Source: Apodemus sylvaticus (taxonomy: Eukaryota > Chordata > Mammalia > Rodentia > Muridae). From it: 64,000 bases of DNA. The stretch is from contig NC_067474.1 of NCBI RefSeq assembly GCF_947179515.1, positions 86,870,824 through 86,934,823 of the forward strand, in the 5' to 3' direction. Positions 43,866 to 54,459 of the stretch are shown here, piece after piece. How positions within the stretch are numbered: the stretch's first letter is position 1; every line of letters starts with the position of its first letter. The translations under genes and the position numbers were made by a program. The notes under the pieces are model-generated. The model saw only the letters and a list, made by a program, of their open reading frames with translations. It searched no databases and was not told the DNA's origin.

Positions 43866-43889
43866 CCATTTTTAATGTTTCCACTTTAC

Positions 43890-44446
43890 CTGCTGTGAAA
43901 TGGCTGTCCTCTGAGGAAGGTTCCAAGTAGCACCTGTTGTGTGGCCAGAAAAAAAAAAAACAAACCACAGAGTGACAACAACTGACAAATGTTTCTGTTT
44001 CTATTCTCTAGAGGGGGATATTCTGGGGCAATTTAGGGTCCCACCACTGCAGTTACTGAGATAGTCTAGAGGACACAAACTCTCTGTGCTTCTCATTGTG
44101 ATGGAATTTCTATCTGACTCAGAAAGGAACTATCTGTGCTATTGGATTTCTGTCCTAACTCTTGGTCCTCCTGAGGCTCTAATTTTCTGTGTTGCTTTTG
44201 GAATTGAGGTGTTGATGTCAGGCATGCTGGAGTTGGCAGAGGTCCTATCTATATTTTGTAGAATAGAGATGAAGTGTGGCTGTTGAAACAATCAGCTATG
44301 TGGGGTCTCTCAAAGTAACAGTGGAGCCCCCTCCCATTGTATGGAGTTTCAGAGTAGATAGGTGCCAACCCTTTGTTCCACTTTCTTTCCTCTATAGAAG
44401 GCACTGATTTAGTGAGTAGTTCTGTCTGAAGCTTTAGATATTATTC
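43890..44446 (-). promoter_or_regulatory. Lx 5'UTR remnant
   Basis: Sequence such as gatagtctagaggacacaaa and tggatttctgtcctaactct follows the order of an Lx-type 5'UTR. It is joined directly to ORF2 sequence by the internal deletion, and interrupted by L1-6 just short of its 5' end. Confidence 0.55.
44435..44446. repeat. target-site duplication of L1-6 (left)
   Basis: tagatattattc at 44435-44446 is repeated exactly at 51473-51484. Confidence 0.92.
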
Positions 44447-44696
44447 TTTTTTTTATTCGATATAATTTATTTACATTTCAAATGATTTCCCCTTTTCTAG
44501 CCCCCCCCCACTCCCCGAAAGTCCCGTAAGCCCCCTTTTCTTCCCCTGTCCTCCCATCCACCCCTTCCCACTTCCCCGTTCTGGTTTTGCTGAATACTGT
44601 TTCACTGAGTCTTTCCAGAACCAGGGGCCACTCCTCCTTTCTTCTTGTACCTCATTTGATGTGTGGATTATGTTTTGGGTATTCCAGGTTTCTAGG

Positions 44697-47600
44697 TTAA
44701 TATCCACTTATTAGTGAGTGCATACCATGATTCACCCTTTGAGTCTGGGTTACCTCACTTAGTATGATATTCTCTAGCTCCATCCATTTGCCTAAGAATT
44801 TCATGAATTCATTGTTTCTAATGGCTGAATAATACTCCATTGTGTAGATATACCACATTTTTTGCATCCACTCTTGTGTTGAGGGATACCTGGGTTCTTT
44901 CCAGTATCTGGCAATTATAAATAGGGCTGCTATGAACATAGTAGAACATGTATCCTTATTACATGGTGGGGAGTCTTCTGGGTATATGCCCAGGAGTGGT
45001 ATAGCAGGATCTTCTGGAAGTGAGGTGCCCAGTTTTCGGAGGAACCGCCAGACTGATTTCCAGAGTGGTTGTACCAATTTGCAACCCCACCAGCAGTGGA
45101 GGAGTGTTCCTCTTTCTCCACACCCTCTCCAACACCTGCTGTCTCCTGAATTTTTAATCTTAGCCATTCTGACTGGTGTAAGATGAAATCTTAGGGTTGT
45201 TTTGATTTGCATTTCCCTAATGACTAATGAAGTTGAGCATTTTTTAAGATGCTTCTCCGCCATCCGAAGTTCTTCAGGTGAGAATTCTTTGTTTAACTCT
45301 GTACCCCATTTTTAATAGGGTTGTTTGGTTTTCTGGAGTCTAACTTCTTGAGTTCTTTATATATATTGGATATTAGCCCTCTATCTGATGTAGGATTGGT
45401 GAAGATCTTTTCCCAATTTGTTGGTTGCCGATTTGTCCTCTTGATGGTGTCCTTTGCCTTACAGAAACTTTGTAATTTTATGAGGTCCCATTTGTCAATT
45501 CTTGCTCTTAGAGCATACGCTATTGGTGTTCTGTTCAGAAACTTTCTCCCTGTACCGATGTCCTCAAGGGTCTTCCCCAGTTTCTTTTCTATTAGCTTCA
45601 GAGTGTCTGGCTTTATGTGGAGGTCCTTGATCCATTTGGATTTGAGCTTAGTACAAGGGGACAAGGATGGATCAATTCGCATTCTTCTGTATGCTGACCT
45701 CCAGTTGAACCAGCACCATTTGTTGAAAAGGCTATCTTTTTTCCATTGGATGTTTTCAGCCTCTTTGTCGAGGATCAAGTGGCCATAGGTGTGTGAGTTC
45801 ATTTCTGGATCTTCAATCCTGTTCCATTGATCCTCCTGTCTGTCACTGTACCAATACCATGCAGTCTTTAACACTATTGCTCTGTAGTATTGCTTGAGGT
45901 CAGGGATACTGATTCTCCCAGATTTTCTTTTGTTGCTGAGAATAGTTTTAGCTATCCTGGGTTTTTTGTTGTTCCAGATGAATTTGATAATTGCTCTTTC
46001 TAACTCTGTGAAGAATTGAGTTGGGATTTTGATGGGTATTGCATTGAATCTGTATAGTGCTTTAGGCAGAATGGCCAATTTAACTATATTGATTCTACCG
46101 ATCCATGAGCATGGGAGGTTTTCCCATTTTTTGAGGTCTTCTTCCATTTCCTTCTTCAGAGTCTTGAAGTTCTTGTCATACAGATCTTTCACATGTTTGG
46201 TAAGAGTCACCCCAAGATACTTTATACTGTTTGAGGCTATTGTGAAGGGGGTCATTTCCCTAATTTCCTTCTCAGCCTGCTTATCCTTTGAGTATAGGAA
46301 GGCCACTGATTTGCTTGAGTTGATTTTATAACCTGCCACTTTGCTGAAGTTGTTTATCAGCTGTAGGAGCTCTCTAGTGGAGTTCTTTGGGTCACTTAGG
46401 TAGACGATCATGTCGTCTGCAAATAATGATAGTTTGACTTCTTCCTTTCCAATTTGTATCCCTTTGACCTCCTTATGTTGTCGAATTGCCCGAGCTAGTA
46501 CCTCAAGTACAATATTGAAAAGATAAGGAGAAAGGGGGCAGCCTTGTCTCGTCCCTGATTTCAGTGGGATTGCTTCAAGTTTCTCTCCATTTAGTTTGAT
46601 GCTGGCTACCGGTTTGCTGTATATTGCTTTTACTATGTTTAGGTATGGGCCTTGAATTCCTGTTCTCTCCAAGACTTTAAGCATGAAGGGATGCTGAATT
46701 TTGTCAAATGCTTTTTCAGCATCCAAGGAAATGACCATGTGGTTTTGTTCTTTGAGTTTGTTTATGTAGTGGATTGTATTGATGGATTTCCGTATATTGA
46801 ACCAACCCTGCATTCCCGGGATAAAGCCTACTTGATCATGGTGGATGATCGTTTTGATGTGTTCTTGGATTCGGTTGGCAAGAATTTTATTGAGTATTTT
46901 TGCATCGATGTTCATAAGGGAAATTGGTCTGAAGTTCTCTTTCTTTGTTGGATCTTTTTGTGGCTTTGGTATCAGCGTAATTGTGGCTTCGTAGAAGGAA
47001 TTGGGTAGTGTTCCTTCTGTTTCTATTTTGTGGAATAGTTTGAAGAGTATTGGTGTTAACTCTTCTTTGAAGGTCTGGTAGAAGCCATCTGGTCCTGTGC
47101 TTTTTTTGGTTGGAAGACTTTCTATCACTCCTTCTATTTCTTTAGGCATTATGGGACTGTTTAGATGGTCTAGTTGGTCCTGATTTAATTTTGGTATTTG
47201 GTATCTGTCAAGGAAATTGTCCATTTCCTCCAGATTCTCCAGTTGTGTTGAGTACAGGCTCTTGTAGTAGGATCTGATGATTTTTTGGATTTCCTCAGTT
47301 TCCGTTGTTATATCTCCCTTTTCATTTCTAAGTTTGTTAATTTGGATACTTTCTCTGTGCCCTTTCGTCAGTCTGGCTAAGGGTTTATCTATCTTGTTGA
47401 TTTTCTCAAAGAACCAGCTCCTGGTTTTGTTGATTTTTTGTATGGTTCTCTTTGTTTCTACTTGATTGATTTCGGCCCTGAGTTTGATGATTTCCCGCCT
47501 TCTACTCCTCCTGGGCGAAATAGCTTCTTTTTGTTCTAGGGCTTTCAGGTGTGTCATTAAGCTGGTAATGTATGCTCTCTCCATTTTCTTTTTGGAGGCA

Positions 47601-48508
47601 CTCAGGGCTATGAGTTTTTCTCTTAGCACTGCTTTCATTGTGTCCCATAGATTTGGGTATGTTGTGTTTTCATTTTCATTGTGTTCTAAAAAGTCATTAA
47701 TTTCTTTCTTTATTTCTTCCTTGACCAAGGTATCATTGAGTAGAGTATTGTTCAGTTTCCACGTGTATGTGGGTTTTCTGTTGTTTCTGTTGCTATTGAA
47801 GACCACTTTTACTCCATAGTGATCAGATAGGAGGCATGGGATTAGTTCTATCTTCTTATATTTGTTGAGGTCTGTCTTGTGACCAATTATATGGTCGATT
47901 TTGGAGAAGGTACCATGAGGTGCTGAGCAAAAGGTATATTCTTTTGTTCTAGGATAGAATGTTCTATATTTATCTGTTAAATCTAATTGGTCCAAAGCTT
48001 CAATTAGTTTCATTGTGTCCCTGTTTAGTTTCTGTTTTCCTGATCGGTCCATTGAGGAAAGTGCAGTGTTGAAGTCACCCACAATTATTGTGTTAGGTGC
48101 AATGTGTGCTTTTAGTTTTAATAAAGTTTCTTTTACGAAAGAGGGTGCCCTTGCATTTGGGGCATAGATGTTCAGGATTGACAGTTCTTCTTTTTGTATT
48201 TTTCCTTTGACCAGCAAGAAGTGTCCCTCAGGGTCTCTTTTGATGACTTTGGGTTGAAAGTCAATTTTATCTGATATTAAAATGGCTACTCCAGCTTGTT
48301 TCCTGAGACCATTTGCTTGTAAAATTGTCTTCCAGCCTTTTACTCTAAGGTAGTGTTTGTCTTTGACCCTGAGGTGTGTTTCCTGTAAGCTGCAAAATGT
48401 AGGGTCCTGTTTACGTATCCATTCAGTTAGTCTGTGTCTTTTTATTGGGGCATTAAGTCCATTGATGTTAAGAGATATTAAAGAATAGTGATTGTTACTT
48501 CCTATCAT
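44697..48508 (-). pseudogene. L1-6 ORF2, complete except one frameshift and 4 residues
   Basis: The start MIGSNNHYSL is at 48508. Endonuclease: NINGLN (residue ~13), QETHL (~42), GDFNTAL (~143), LSDHYG (~230). Reverse transcriptase: FRPISLMNIDAK, SLDAEKAFDKI (motif A), QGCPLSPYLFN (motif B), LFADDMIVYL (motif C). The four residues SAEF, normally after TGPDGF, are missing through a 12-nt deletion near 47086. At about 45310 an A6 run has become A5, giving NNPIKNGVQS and a stop at 45293. The remaining C-terminus, with CWRGC, GTLLHCWWGC and SLISGY, is in the next frame (44697-45263). About 1,270 residues in total if counted across the shift. Confidence 0.93.
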
Positions 48509-48688
48509 TTTTGACGTTATTTTTTAAATTTGAATGCTTAACTTCTTTTGGCTTTGATGAAAGGTTACTATCTTGCTTTTTCCAGGGTGAAGTTTCCCTC
48601 CTTGTATTGGTGTTGTCCTCCTATTATCCTTTTTAGGGCCGGGTTTGTGGATAGATATTGGGTAAACTTGCTTTTGTCATGAAATATC

Positions 48689-49837
48689 TTAGTTTCTCCA
48701 TCTATGGTGATTGAGAGTTTTGCTGGATATAGTAGTTTTGGTTGATTTGTGTTCTCTTAGAGTCTGCATGAGATCTGCCCAGGACCTTCTAGCCTTCATA
48801 GTCTCCGGTGAAAAGTCTGCTGTGATTCTGATAGGTCTTCCTTTATATGTTACTTGGCCTTTTTCTCTTACTGCCTTTAGTAGTCTTTCTTTGTTTAGAA
48901 CATTTGGTGTTTTGATTATTATGTGACGGGAAGTATTTCTGTTCTGGTCCAGTCTGTTTGGAGTTCTGTAGGCTTCTTGTATATACATGGGCATTTCTCT
49001 CTTTAGGTTAGGGAAGTTTTCTTCCATAATTTTATTGAAGATATTTGCTGGCCCTTTAAGTTGTAAATCTTCACTCTCATCTATGCCTATAATCCTTAGG
49101 TTTGGTCTTCTCATTGTGTCCTGGATTTCCTGGATATTTAGGGTTACAACCTTTTTGCATTTTGCATTTTCTTTAACTGTTGAGTCCATGGTTTCTATGG
49201 AATCTTCAGCATCTGAGATTCTTTCTTCTATCTCTTGTATTCTGTTGTTGATATTTGCATCTCTGTCCCCTGATTTCTTCCCAAGGCTTTCTATCTCCAA
49301 AGTTGTCTCCCTTTGAGTTTTCTTAGTTGTTTCTACTTCTGATTTTAGATCCTGGATGGTTTTGCTTAGCTCCTTCACTTGCATGTTTGTGTTTTCCTGT
49401 AATTCTTTAAGAGATTTTTGTGTTTCCTCTTTCATGAGCTCAGCCTGTTGACCAAAGTTCTCCTGTATTTCTTTAAGAGATTTTTGTGTTTCGTCTTTCA
49501 TGACCTCAGCCTGTTGACCAAAGTTCTCCTGTATTTCTTTAAGTGTTTTTTGCATTTCCTCCTTGTTGGCTTTTGTATTCTCCTGGATTTCTTTCAATGA
49601 TTTTTGTGTTTCCCTTGCAAGGGCTTCTAACTTTTGATCCATTTTCTCCTGAATTTCTTTAAGTATGTCCTTCATGTGTTCCTGTACCAGCATCATGACC
49701 AGTGATTTTAAATCCAAATCTTGTTTTACTGGTGTGATGGGGTATCCAGGACATGTTGGTAGAGGAGAATTGGGTTCAGATGTTGCCATATTGCCTTGAT
49801 TTCTGTTAGTAACATTCCTGCGTTTGCCTTTTGCCAT
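48689..49837 (-). pseudogene. L1-6 ORF1, 382 codons, late frameshift
   Basis: The start MAKGKRRNVTNRNQGN is at 49837. The coiled coil (about residues 35-190) contains a 22-residue unit (ETQKSLKEIQENFGQQAE and neighbours) twice in tandem, where L1-1 has it once. The RRM follows (LRIIGIDESE, RHIIIKTPN), then the C-terminal domain up to RRSWADLMQTLREHK. There, loss of two bases near 48745 shifts the frame and replaces the C-terminal end with STKTTISSKTL and a stop. ORF1p packages L1 RNA, so loss of the C-terminal domain end probably impairs it. Confidence 0.92.
49429..49560 (-). repeat. 66-bp tandem duplication in L1-6 ORF1 coiled coil
   Basis: Units at 49429-49494 and 49495-49560 differ at only a few bases. 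The duplication is in frame and adds 22 residues, about three heptads, to the coiled coil. Confidence 0.93.
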
Positions 49838-51472
49838 CTAGTTCTCACTGGTGTTAGTTTGTCTTGTCAGTGCTGGACTCACCAGTGCAAGCTGCCCCTT
49901 CCCAGTTGGCCTCTTGTGCACAGCTTACCTCCTGCACTGCTTGTAGACAGGGTGCTGCTGCCCAGGCTGTTCAGATCCCAAAGCAGGCACCTGAAGGCTC
50001 CCGCTGGGGCCCGCTGGATTCACTGGAGCACACTGACTTCTCCCAGCTGGCTGCCCGGAAACCCAGCTAGCCACTTGCAGGACTTGGAGATGTGGTGCTG
50101 CCGCACAGGCTGATCTGGGCAGCAGAACTCCCAACCGGGTTGGTGCACACAAGGCTAGCCTAGCTGCTCAGGCCCTGAGTCTAGGCAAAAGCCTGGCAGG
50201 CCAATGTCGGTGCAAAGTTCCCCTCAGCTGTGGGTGTTAATTGGGTGTGTCAGGTGGCTAGGATGGTGGCGTGTGCGAGTTCCCTGAGAGTGCTGGGAGA
50301 GTCTGCTGGGCTAACAACCTCCTGGCTGGGTCAGCACACAGTTGGCCCAACGAGCAGCCCAGGGCCTGGGGGGCAGTCCAGGGCCTGACCGTCTGAGACT
50401 CCTGCTATGTCCACCTCGGGCTATGCCTGTTAGTTGGTTTGGTTTTGCCTGCTAGGTCTCTCTGGCTTCCCGTAGGCAAAATGGCGGTGGTGCGCAAACT
50501 GGCCTGGATAAACAACCTCCTGGCTGGGTCGGCACACAGATGGCCCACCGAGCAGCCCAGGACCTGGGGGCAGTCCAGGGCCTGACCGTCTGAGACCCCT
50601 GCTATGTCCGCCTCGGGCTATGCCTGTTAGCTGGTTTGGTTTTGCCTGCTAGGTCTCTCTGGCTTCCCATAGGCAAAATGGCGGTGGTGAGCAAACTGCC
50701 CCGATAAACAACCTCCTGGCCGGGTCAGCACACAGATGGCCCACCGAGTAGTCCTGGGCCTGGGGGCAGTCCAGGGCCTGACTGTCTGAGACCCCTGCTA
50801 TGTCCTCCTTGGGCTATGCCTGTTCGCTGGTTTGGTTTTGCCTGCTAGGTCTCTCTGGCTTCCCGTAGGCAAAATGGCGGCGGTGCGCGCCGGCCCAGGG
50901 AAACAAGCTCCTGGCTGGGTCGGCACACAGATGGCCCACCGAGCAGCCCAGGACCTGGGGGCAGTCCAGGGCCTGACCGACTGAGACCCCTGCTATGTCC
51001 GCCTCGGGCTATGTCTGTTAGCTGGTTTGGTTTTGCCTGCTAGGTCTCCCTGGCTTCCCTTAGGCAAAATGGTGGTGGTGCGCGTGCCGGCCCGGGAGGA
51101 AAAAAACCTCCTGGCCGGGTTTGCACCCTGGTGGACCCCCGATCAGCTCAGGGCCTGGGTGCAGGCCAACGCCCATCGGGCTTAGACCCTCGCGATGTTG
51201 GTCTCGGGTTATATTTGCGTACCTCAGTCTGATTTCTCTGGCGACCGAGAACCAATATGGAGCCCTGGTAACTGACTGGCGGGAGGCAGAGTTCTGATGT
51301 GATGAAAGGCACCGTAAATCCGCCGCTGCTTGCAGCCTGGCTGGCCAGCGATGGCCAGTGGTCGTGGGCGCAGGGTCTGCCTGGACCCTGTCTGCTTGGT
51401 TCTACTGCTGATGACCCTTCCTCTGGACCAGCCGCTGCTGCTGCTGCTGCTGCTGCTGCCGCCGCTCCCCCC
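49838..51472 (-). promoter_or_regulatory. L1-6 5'UTR with tandem 196-bp units
   Basis: 1.63-kb CpG-containing 5'UTR. Four full units and part of a fifth (about 50313-51130) repeat every 195-197 bp. They are marked by acctcctggc-type sequence at about 50318, 50515, 50712, 50907 and 51106, and by YY1-like aaaatggcgg at 50478, 50675 and 50871, with a variant aaaatggtgg at 51066. L1-2 has one such unit. The distal 5' end carries a (CTG)n tract (51434-51459). Confidence 0.9.
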
Positions 51473-51484
51473 TAGATATTATTC
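51473..51484. repeat. target-site duplication of L1-6 (right)
   Basis: Exact partner of 44435-44446. One base of Lx (51485) and then the Lx TSD follow. Confidence 0.92.
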
Positions 51485-51485
51485 C

Positions 51486-51501
51486 AGTTTACTCATATTT
51501 T
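51486..51501. repeat. target-site duplication of the Lx element (right)
   Basis: Exact partner of 41746-41761. Confidence 0.88.
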
Positions 51502-51619
51502 AAGTAAAAAAAAAAATCCTTAGATTTCTTCACTCCTGTGTGGCAATAGAACCAGAAAATTTAAGCATCTCACTCAGAGTCCTCTTTATTTTCTTTTGTC
51601 TTTGAATCTGTACAGTTAT

Positions 51620-51629
51620 TTGAAGTTCT
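51620..51629. repeat. candidate TSD of L1-7 (left)
   Basis: ttgaagttct at 51620-51629 recurs at 55877-55886. Its first six bases at the right copy are also the end of the inverted L1 segment. Confidence 0.7.
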
Positions 51630-52924
51630 TTTTCTGTTTTCTTATTGGATTCATTCTTTATTTACATTTTAAATGACTTCCCCTTTCATGGTTTCCCCCA
51701 CTGAAAGTCCCATAAACTATCTCCCTTCCGCTGTTCCCCAATCAACCCCCTCCCACTTCCCTGTCCTTGTATTCCCCTACACTGTTGCATCAAGCCTTTC
51801 CAGGACCAGCAGCCTCTCCTTCCTTTGATGTCCTATGTTGCCTATAGGTCTGGAGACATGGGTACTATCTGTTTGATGTTTTTGTTGCTGGGAGCTCTGG
51901 GAGTACCGGGTGGCTCATATCATTGCTCCTCCTGTGGGTCTGCAAATCCCTTCAGCTCCTTGGATCCTTTAGCTCCTCTGTTGGGGACCTTGTGCTCAGT
52001 TCAATGACTGGCTGAGAGTGCCCTCCTCTGTATTTGTCATGCACTAGCAGAGCCTCCCAGGTGACAGCTATATCTGGCTCTAGTCAATAAGCACTTGTGG
52101 GCATTGATAATAGTGTCTGGGTTTTGTAACTATATATGGAATGGATCTCTATGTGGGGTAGTCTCTGGATGATCTTTCTCTCAGTCTCTGATCCACACTT
52201 TGTCTCTGTAACTCCTTCTGTGGGTATGTTGTCCCCCCTTCTAAGAAGGACCAGAATATCCATACTTTGTTCTTCTTCTTGGCCATCATTTGATATGTGA
52301 ATTGTGTCTTGGGTATTCCAAGCTTCTCGGCTAATATTCACTTCACAGTGATTAGATACCATGTGTGTTCTTTTGTGATTGGGTTACCACACTTAGGATG
52401 ATATTTTCTAGTTTCACCAATTTGCCTGAGAATTTAATGAATTCATTGTTTTTAACAGCTGAATAGTATTCCATCGTGTAACTATACCACATTTTCTGTA
52501 TCCATTCCTCCTTTGAAGGACATATGGGTTCTTTCCAGCTTCTGGCTATTATAAATAGGGCTACTATGAACATAGTGATGAATGTGTCCTTATTACCTGC
52601 TGGAGAATCCTCTGGATATATGCCCAGGAGTAGTATAGCAGGATCCTCCAGTAGTATCATGCCCAGTTTTCTGAGGAACTGCCAGACTGATTTCCAGAGT
52701 GGTTGTACCAGCTTGCAATCCCACTGTCAGTGGAGGAGTGTTCCTCTTTCTCCACATCCTCATCAGCCCCTGCTGTCTCCTGAGTTTTTGATCTTAGCCA
52801 TTCTGACTTATGTGGAATGAAATCTCAGGGTTGTTTTGATTTGTATTTCCCTGATGACAAAAGATGTTGAACATTTCTTCAGGTGCCATTTGATATTCCT
52901 CAGGTGAAAATTCTTTGTTTAGCT

Positions 52925-52940
52925 ATGCACTCCATTTTTT
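52925..52940. repeat. target-site duplication of L1-8 (left)
   Basis: atgcactccatttttt at 52925-52940 matches atgcattccatttttt at 54460-54475 with one mismatch. Both are L1-7 sequence. Confidence 0.88.
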
Positions 52941-54459
52941 TTCTTTTTCTTTTTTTTATTCGATATATTTTTTATTTACATTTCAAATGATTTCCCCCTT
53001 TTTAGCCCCCCACTCCCCAAGCCCCCTTCTTTCCTGCAAGCCCCCTTCTCTCCCCCTGTCCTCCCACCCACCCCTTCCTATTTCCCCATTCTGGTTTTGC
53101 CAAATACTGCTTCACTGAGTCTTTCCAGAACAAGGGGCCACTCTTCCTTTCTTCTTCTTCTTCTTCTTTTTTTTTTTTTCATTACATCAAAGGAAGTTCT
53201 TTTTTTTTTTAATTTTTTTTATTCGATATAATTATTTACATTTCAAATGATTTCCCCTTTTCTAGCCCCACCCCCACTCCCCGAAAGTCCCGTAAGCCCC
53301 CTTCTCTTCCCCTGTCCTCCCTCCCACCCCTTCCCACTTCCCCGTTCTGGTTTTGCCGAATACTGTTTCACTGAGTCTTTCCAGAACCAGGGGCCACTCC
53401 TCCTTTCTTCTTGTACCTCATTTGATGTGTGGATTATGTTTTGGGTATTCCAGTTTTCTAGGTTAATATCCACTTATTAGTGAGTGCATACCATGACTCA
53501 CCTTTTGAGTCAGGGTTACATCACTTAGTATGATGTTCTCTAGCTCCATCCATTTGCCTAAGAATTTCATGAATTCATTGTTTCTAATGGCTGAATAGCA
53601 CTCCATTGTGTAGATAAACCACATTTTTTGCATCCACTCTTCTGTTGAGGGATACCTGGGTTCTTTCCAGCATCTGGCAATTATAAATAGGGCTGCTATG
53701 AACATAGTAGAGCATGTATCCTTATTACATAGTGGGGAATCCTCTGGGTATATGCCCAGGAGTGGTATAGCAGGATATTCTGGAAGTGAGGTGCCCAGTT
53801 TTCAGAGGAACCGCCAGACTGATTACCAGAGTGGTTGTACCAATTTGCAACCCCACCAGCAGTGGAGGAGTGTTCCTCTTTCTCCACACCCTCTCCAACA
53901 TCTTCTGTCTCCTGAATTTTTAATCTTAGCCATTCTGACTGGTGTAAGGTGAAATCTCAGGGTTGTTTTGATTTTCATTTCCCTAATGACTAATGAAGTT
54001 GAGCATTTTTTTAAGATGCTTCTCTGCCATCCGAAGTTCTTCAGGTGAGAACTTCGTTGTTTAACTCTGTACTCCATTTTTTAATAGGGTTGTTTGGTTT
54101 GGAGTCTAACTTCTTGAGTTCTATATATATATATGGGATATTAGCCCTCTATCTGATGTAGGATTGGTGAAGATCTTTTCCCAATTTGTTGGTTGCCGAT
54201 TTGTCCTCTTGATGGTATCCTTTGCCTGACAGAAACTTTGTAATTTTATGAGGTCCCATTGGTCAATTCTTGATCTTAGAGCATACACTATTGGTGTTCT
54301 GTTCAGAAACTTTCTCCCTGTACCGATGTCCTCAAGGGTCTTCCCCAGTTTCTTTTCTATTAGTTTCAGAGTGTCTGGCTTTATGTGGAGGTCCTTGATC
54401 CATTTGGATTTGAGCTTAGTACAAGGAGACAAGGATGGATCAATTTGCCTTCTTCTGCA
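52941..54459 (-). mobile_element. L1-8: 5'-truncated LINE-1 with a second L1 3'UTR downstream
   Basis: One 16-bp TSD encloses two parts. 53204-54459 is a 5'-truncated L1 (ORF2 C-terminal third, 3'UTR, A tail). Between it and the TSD, on its 3' side, is a further 3'UTR piece (52941-53175) with its own A tail and an expanded (ttc)n tract. About 20 bases of non-L1 sequence (about 53181-53199) separate the parts. Confidence 0.88.
53463..54459 (-). pseudogene. L1-8 ORF2 C-terminal fragment
   Basis: Begins near RRRQIDPSLSPCTKLKSK (54465), includes FLNRTPIVYALRSRIDQWDLIKLQSF, the Cys-rich CWRGCGERGTLLHCWWGC, and ends SLISGY with the stop at 53463. Frameshifts occur near 54080 and 53800-53890. It is of the younger subfamily, like L1-6. 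Confidence 0.85.

Larger units (their letters stand above)
41762..44446 (-). mobile_element. Lx-type L1, internally deleted
   Basis: Minus-strand older L1: T-rich tail, 3'UTR (41.77-42.25 kb), ORF2 C-terminal and post-polymerase region (42.25-43.86 kb), then a jump to Lx 5'UTR-like sequence (43.89-44.45 kb). ORF1, the endonuclease and the reverse-transcriptase core are missing. Its last base before the TSD is at 51485, after the nested L1-6. An exact 16-bp TSD shows it inserted as one element. Confidence 0.85.
44447..51472 (-). mobile_element. L1-6: full-length LINE-1, nearly intact
   Basis: 7.0-kb minus-strand L1 with an exact 12-bp TSD. It contains an A tail, a 3'UTR with a G-rich tract on its sense strand, ORF2, ORF1 and a long 5'UTR with tandem units. 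It is the youngest-looking copy in the window. Defects I can see are one base lost in ORF2 (about 45310), a 12-nt in-frame loss in the reverse-transcriptase region, and a 2-base loss late in ORF1. It lies inside the Lx element, 13 bases from that element's 5' boundary. Confidence 0.95.

Noticed and set aside
50313..51130. CRISPR-like array from regular repeats
   Set aside because: The whole 196-bp unit repeats, without unique spacers, within an L1 5'UTR; the host is a eukaryote.
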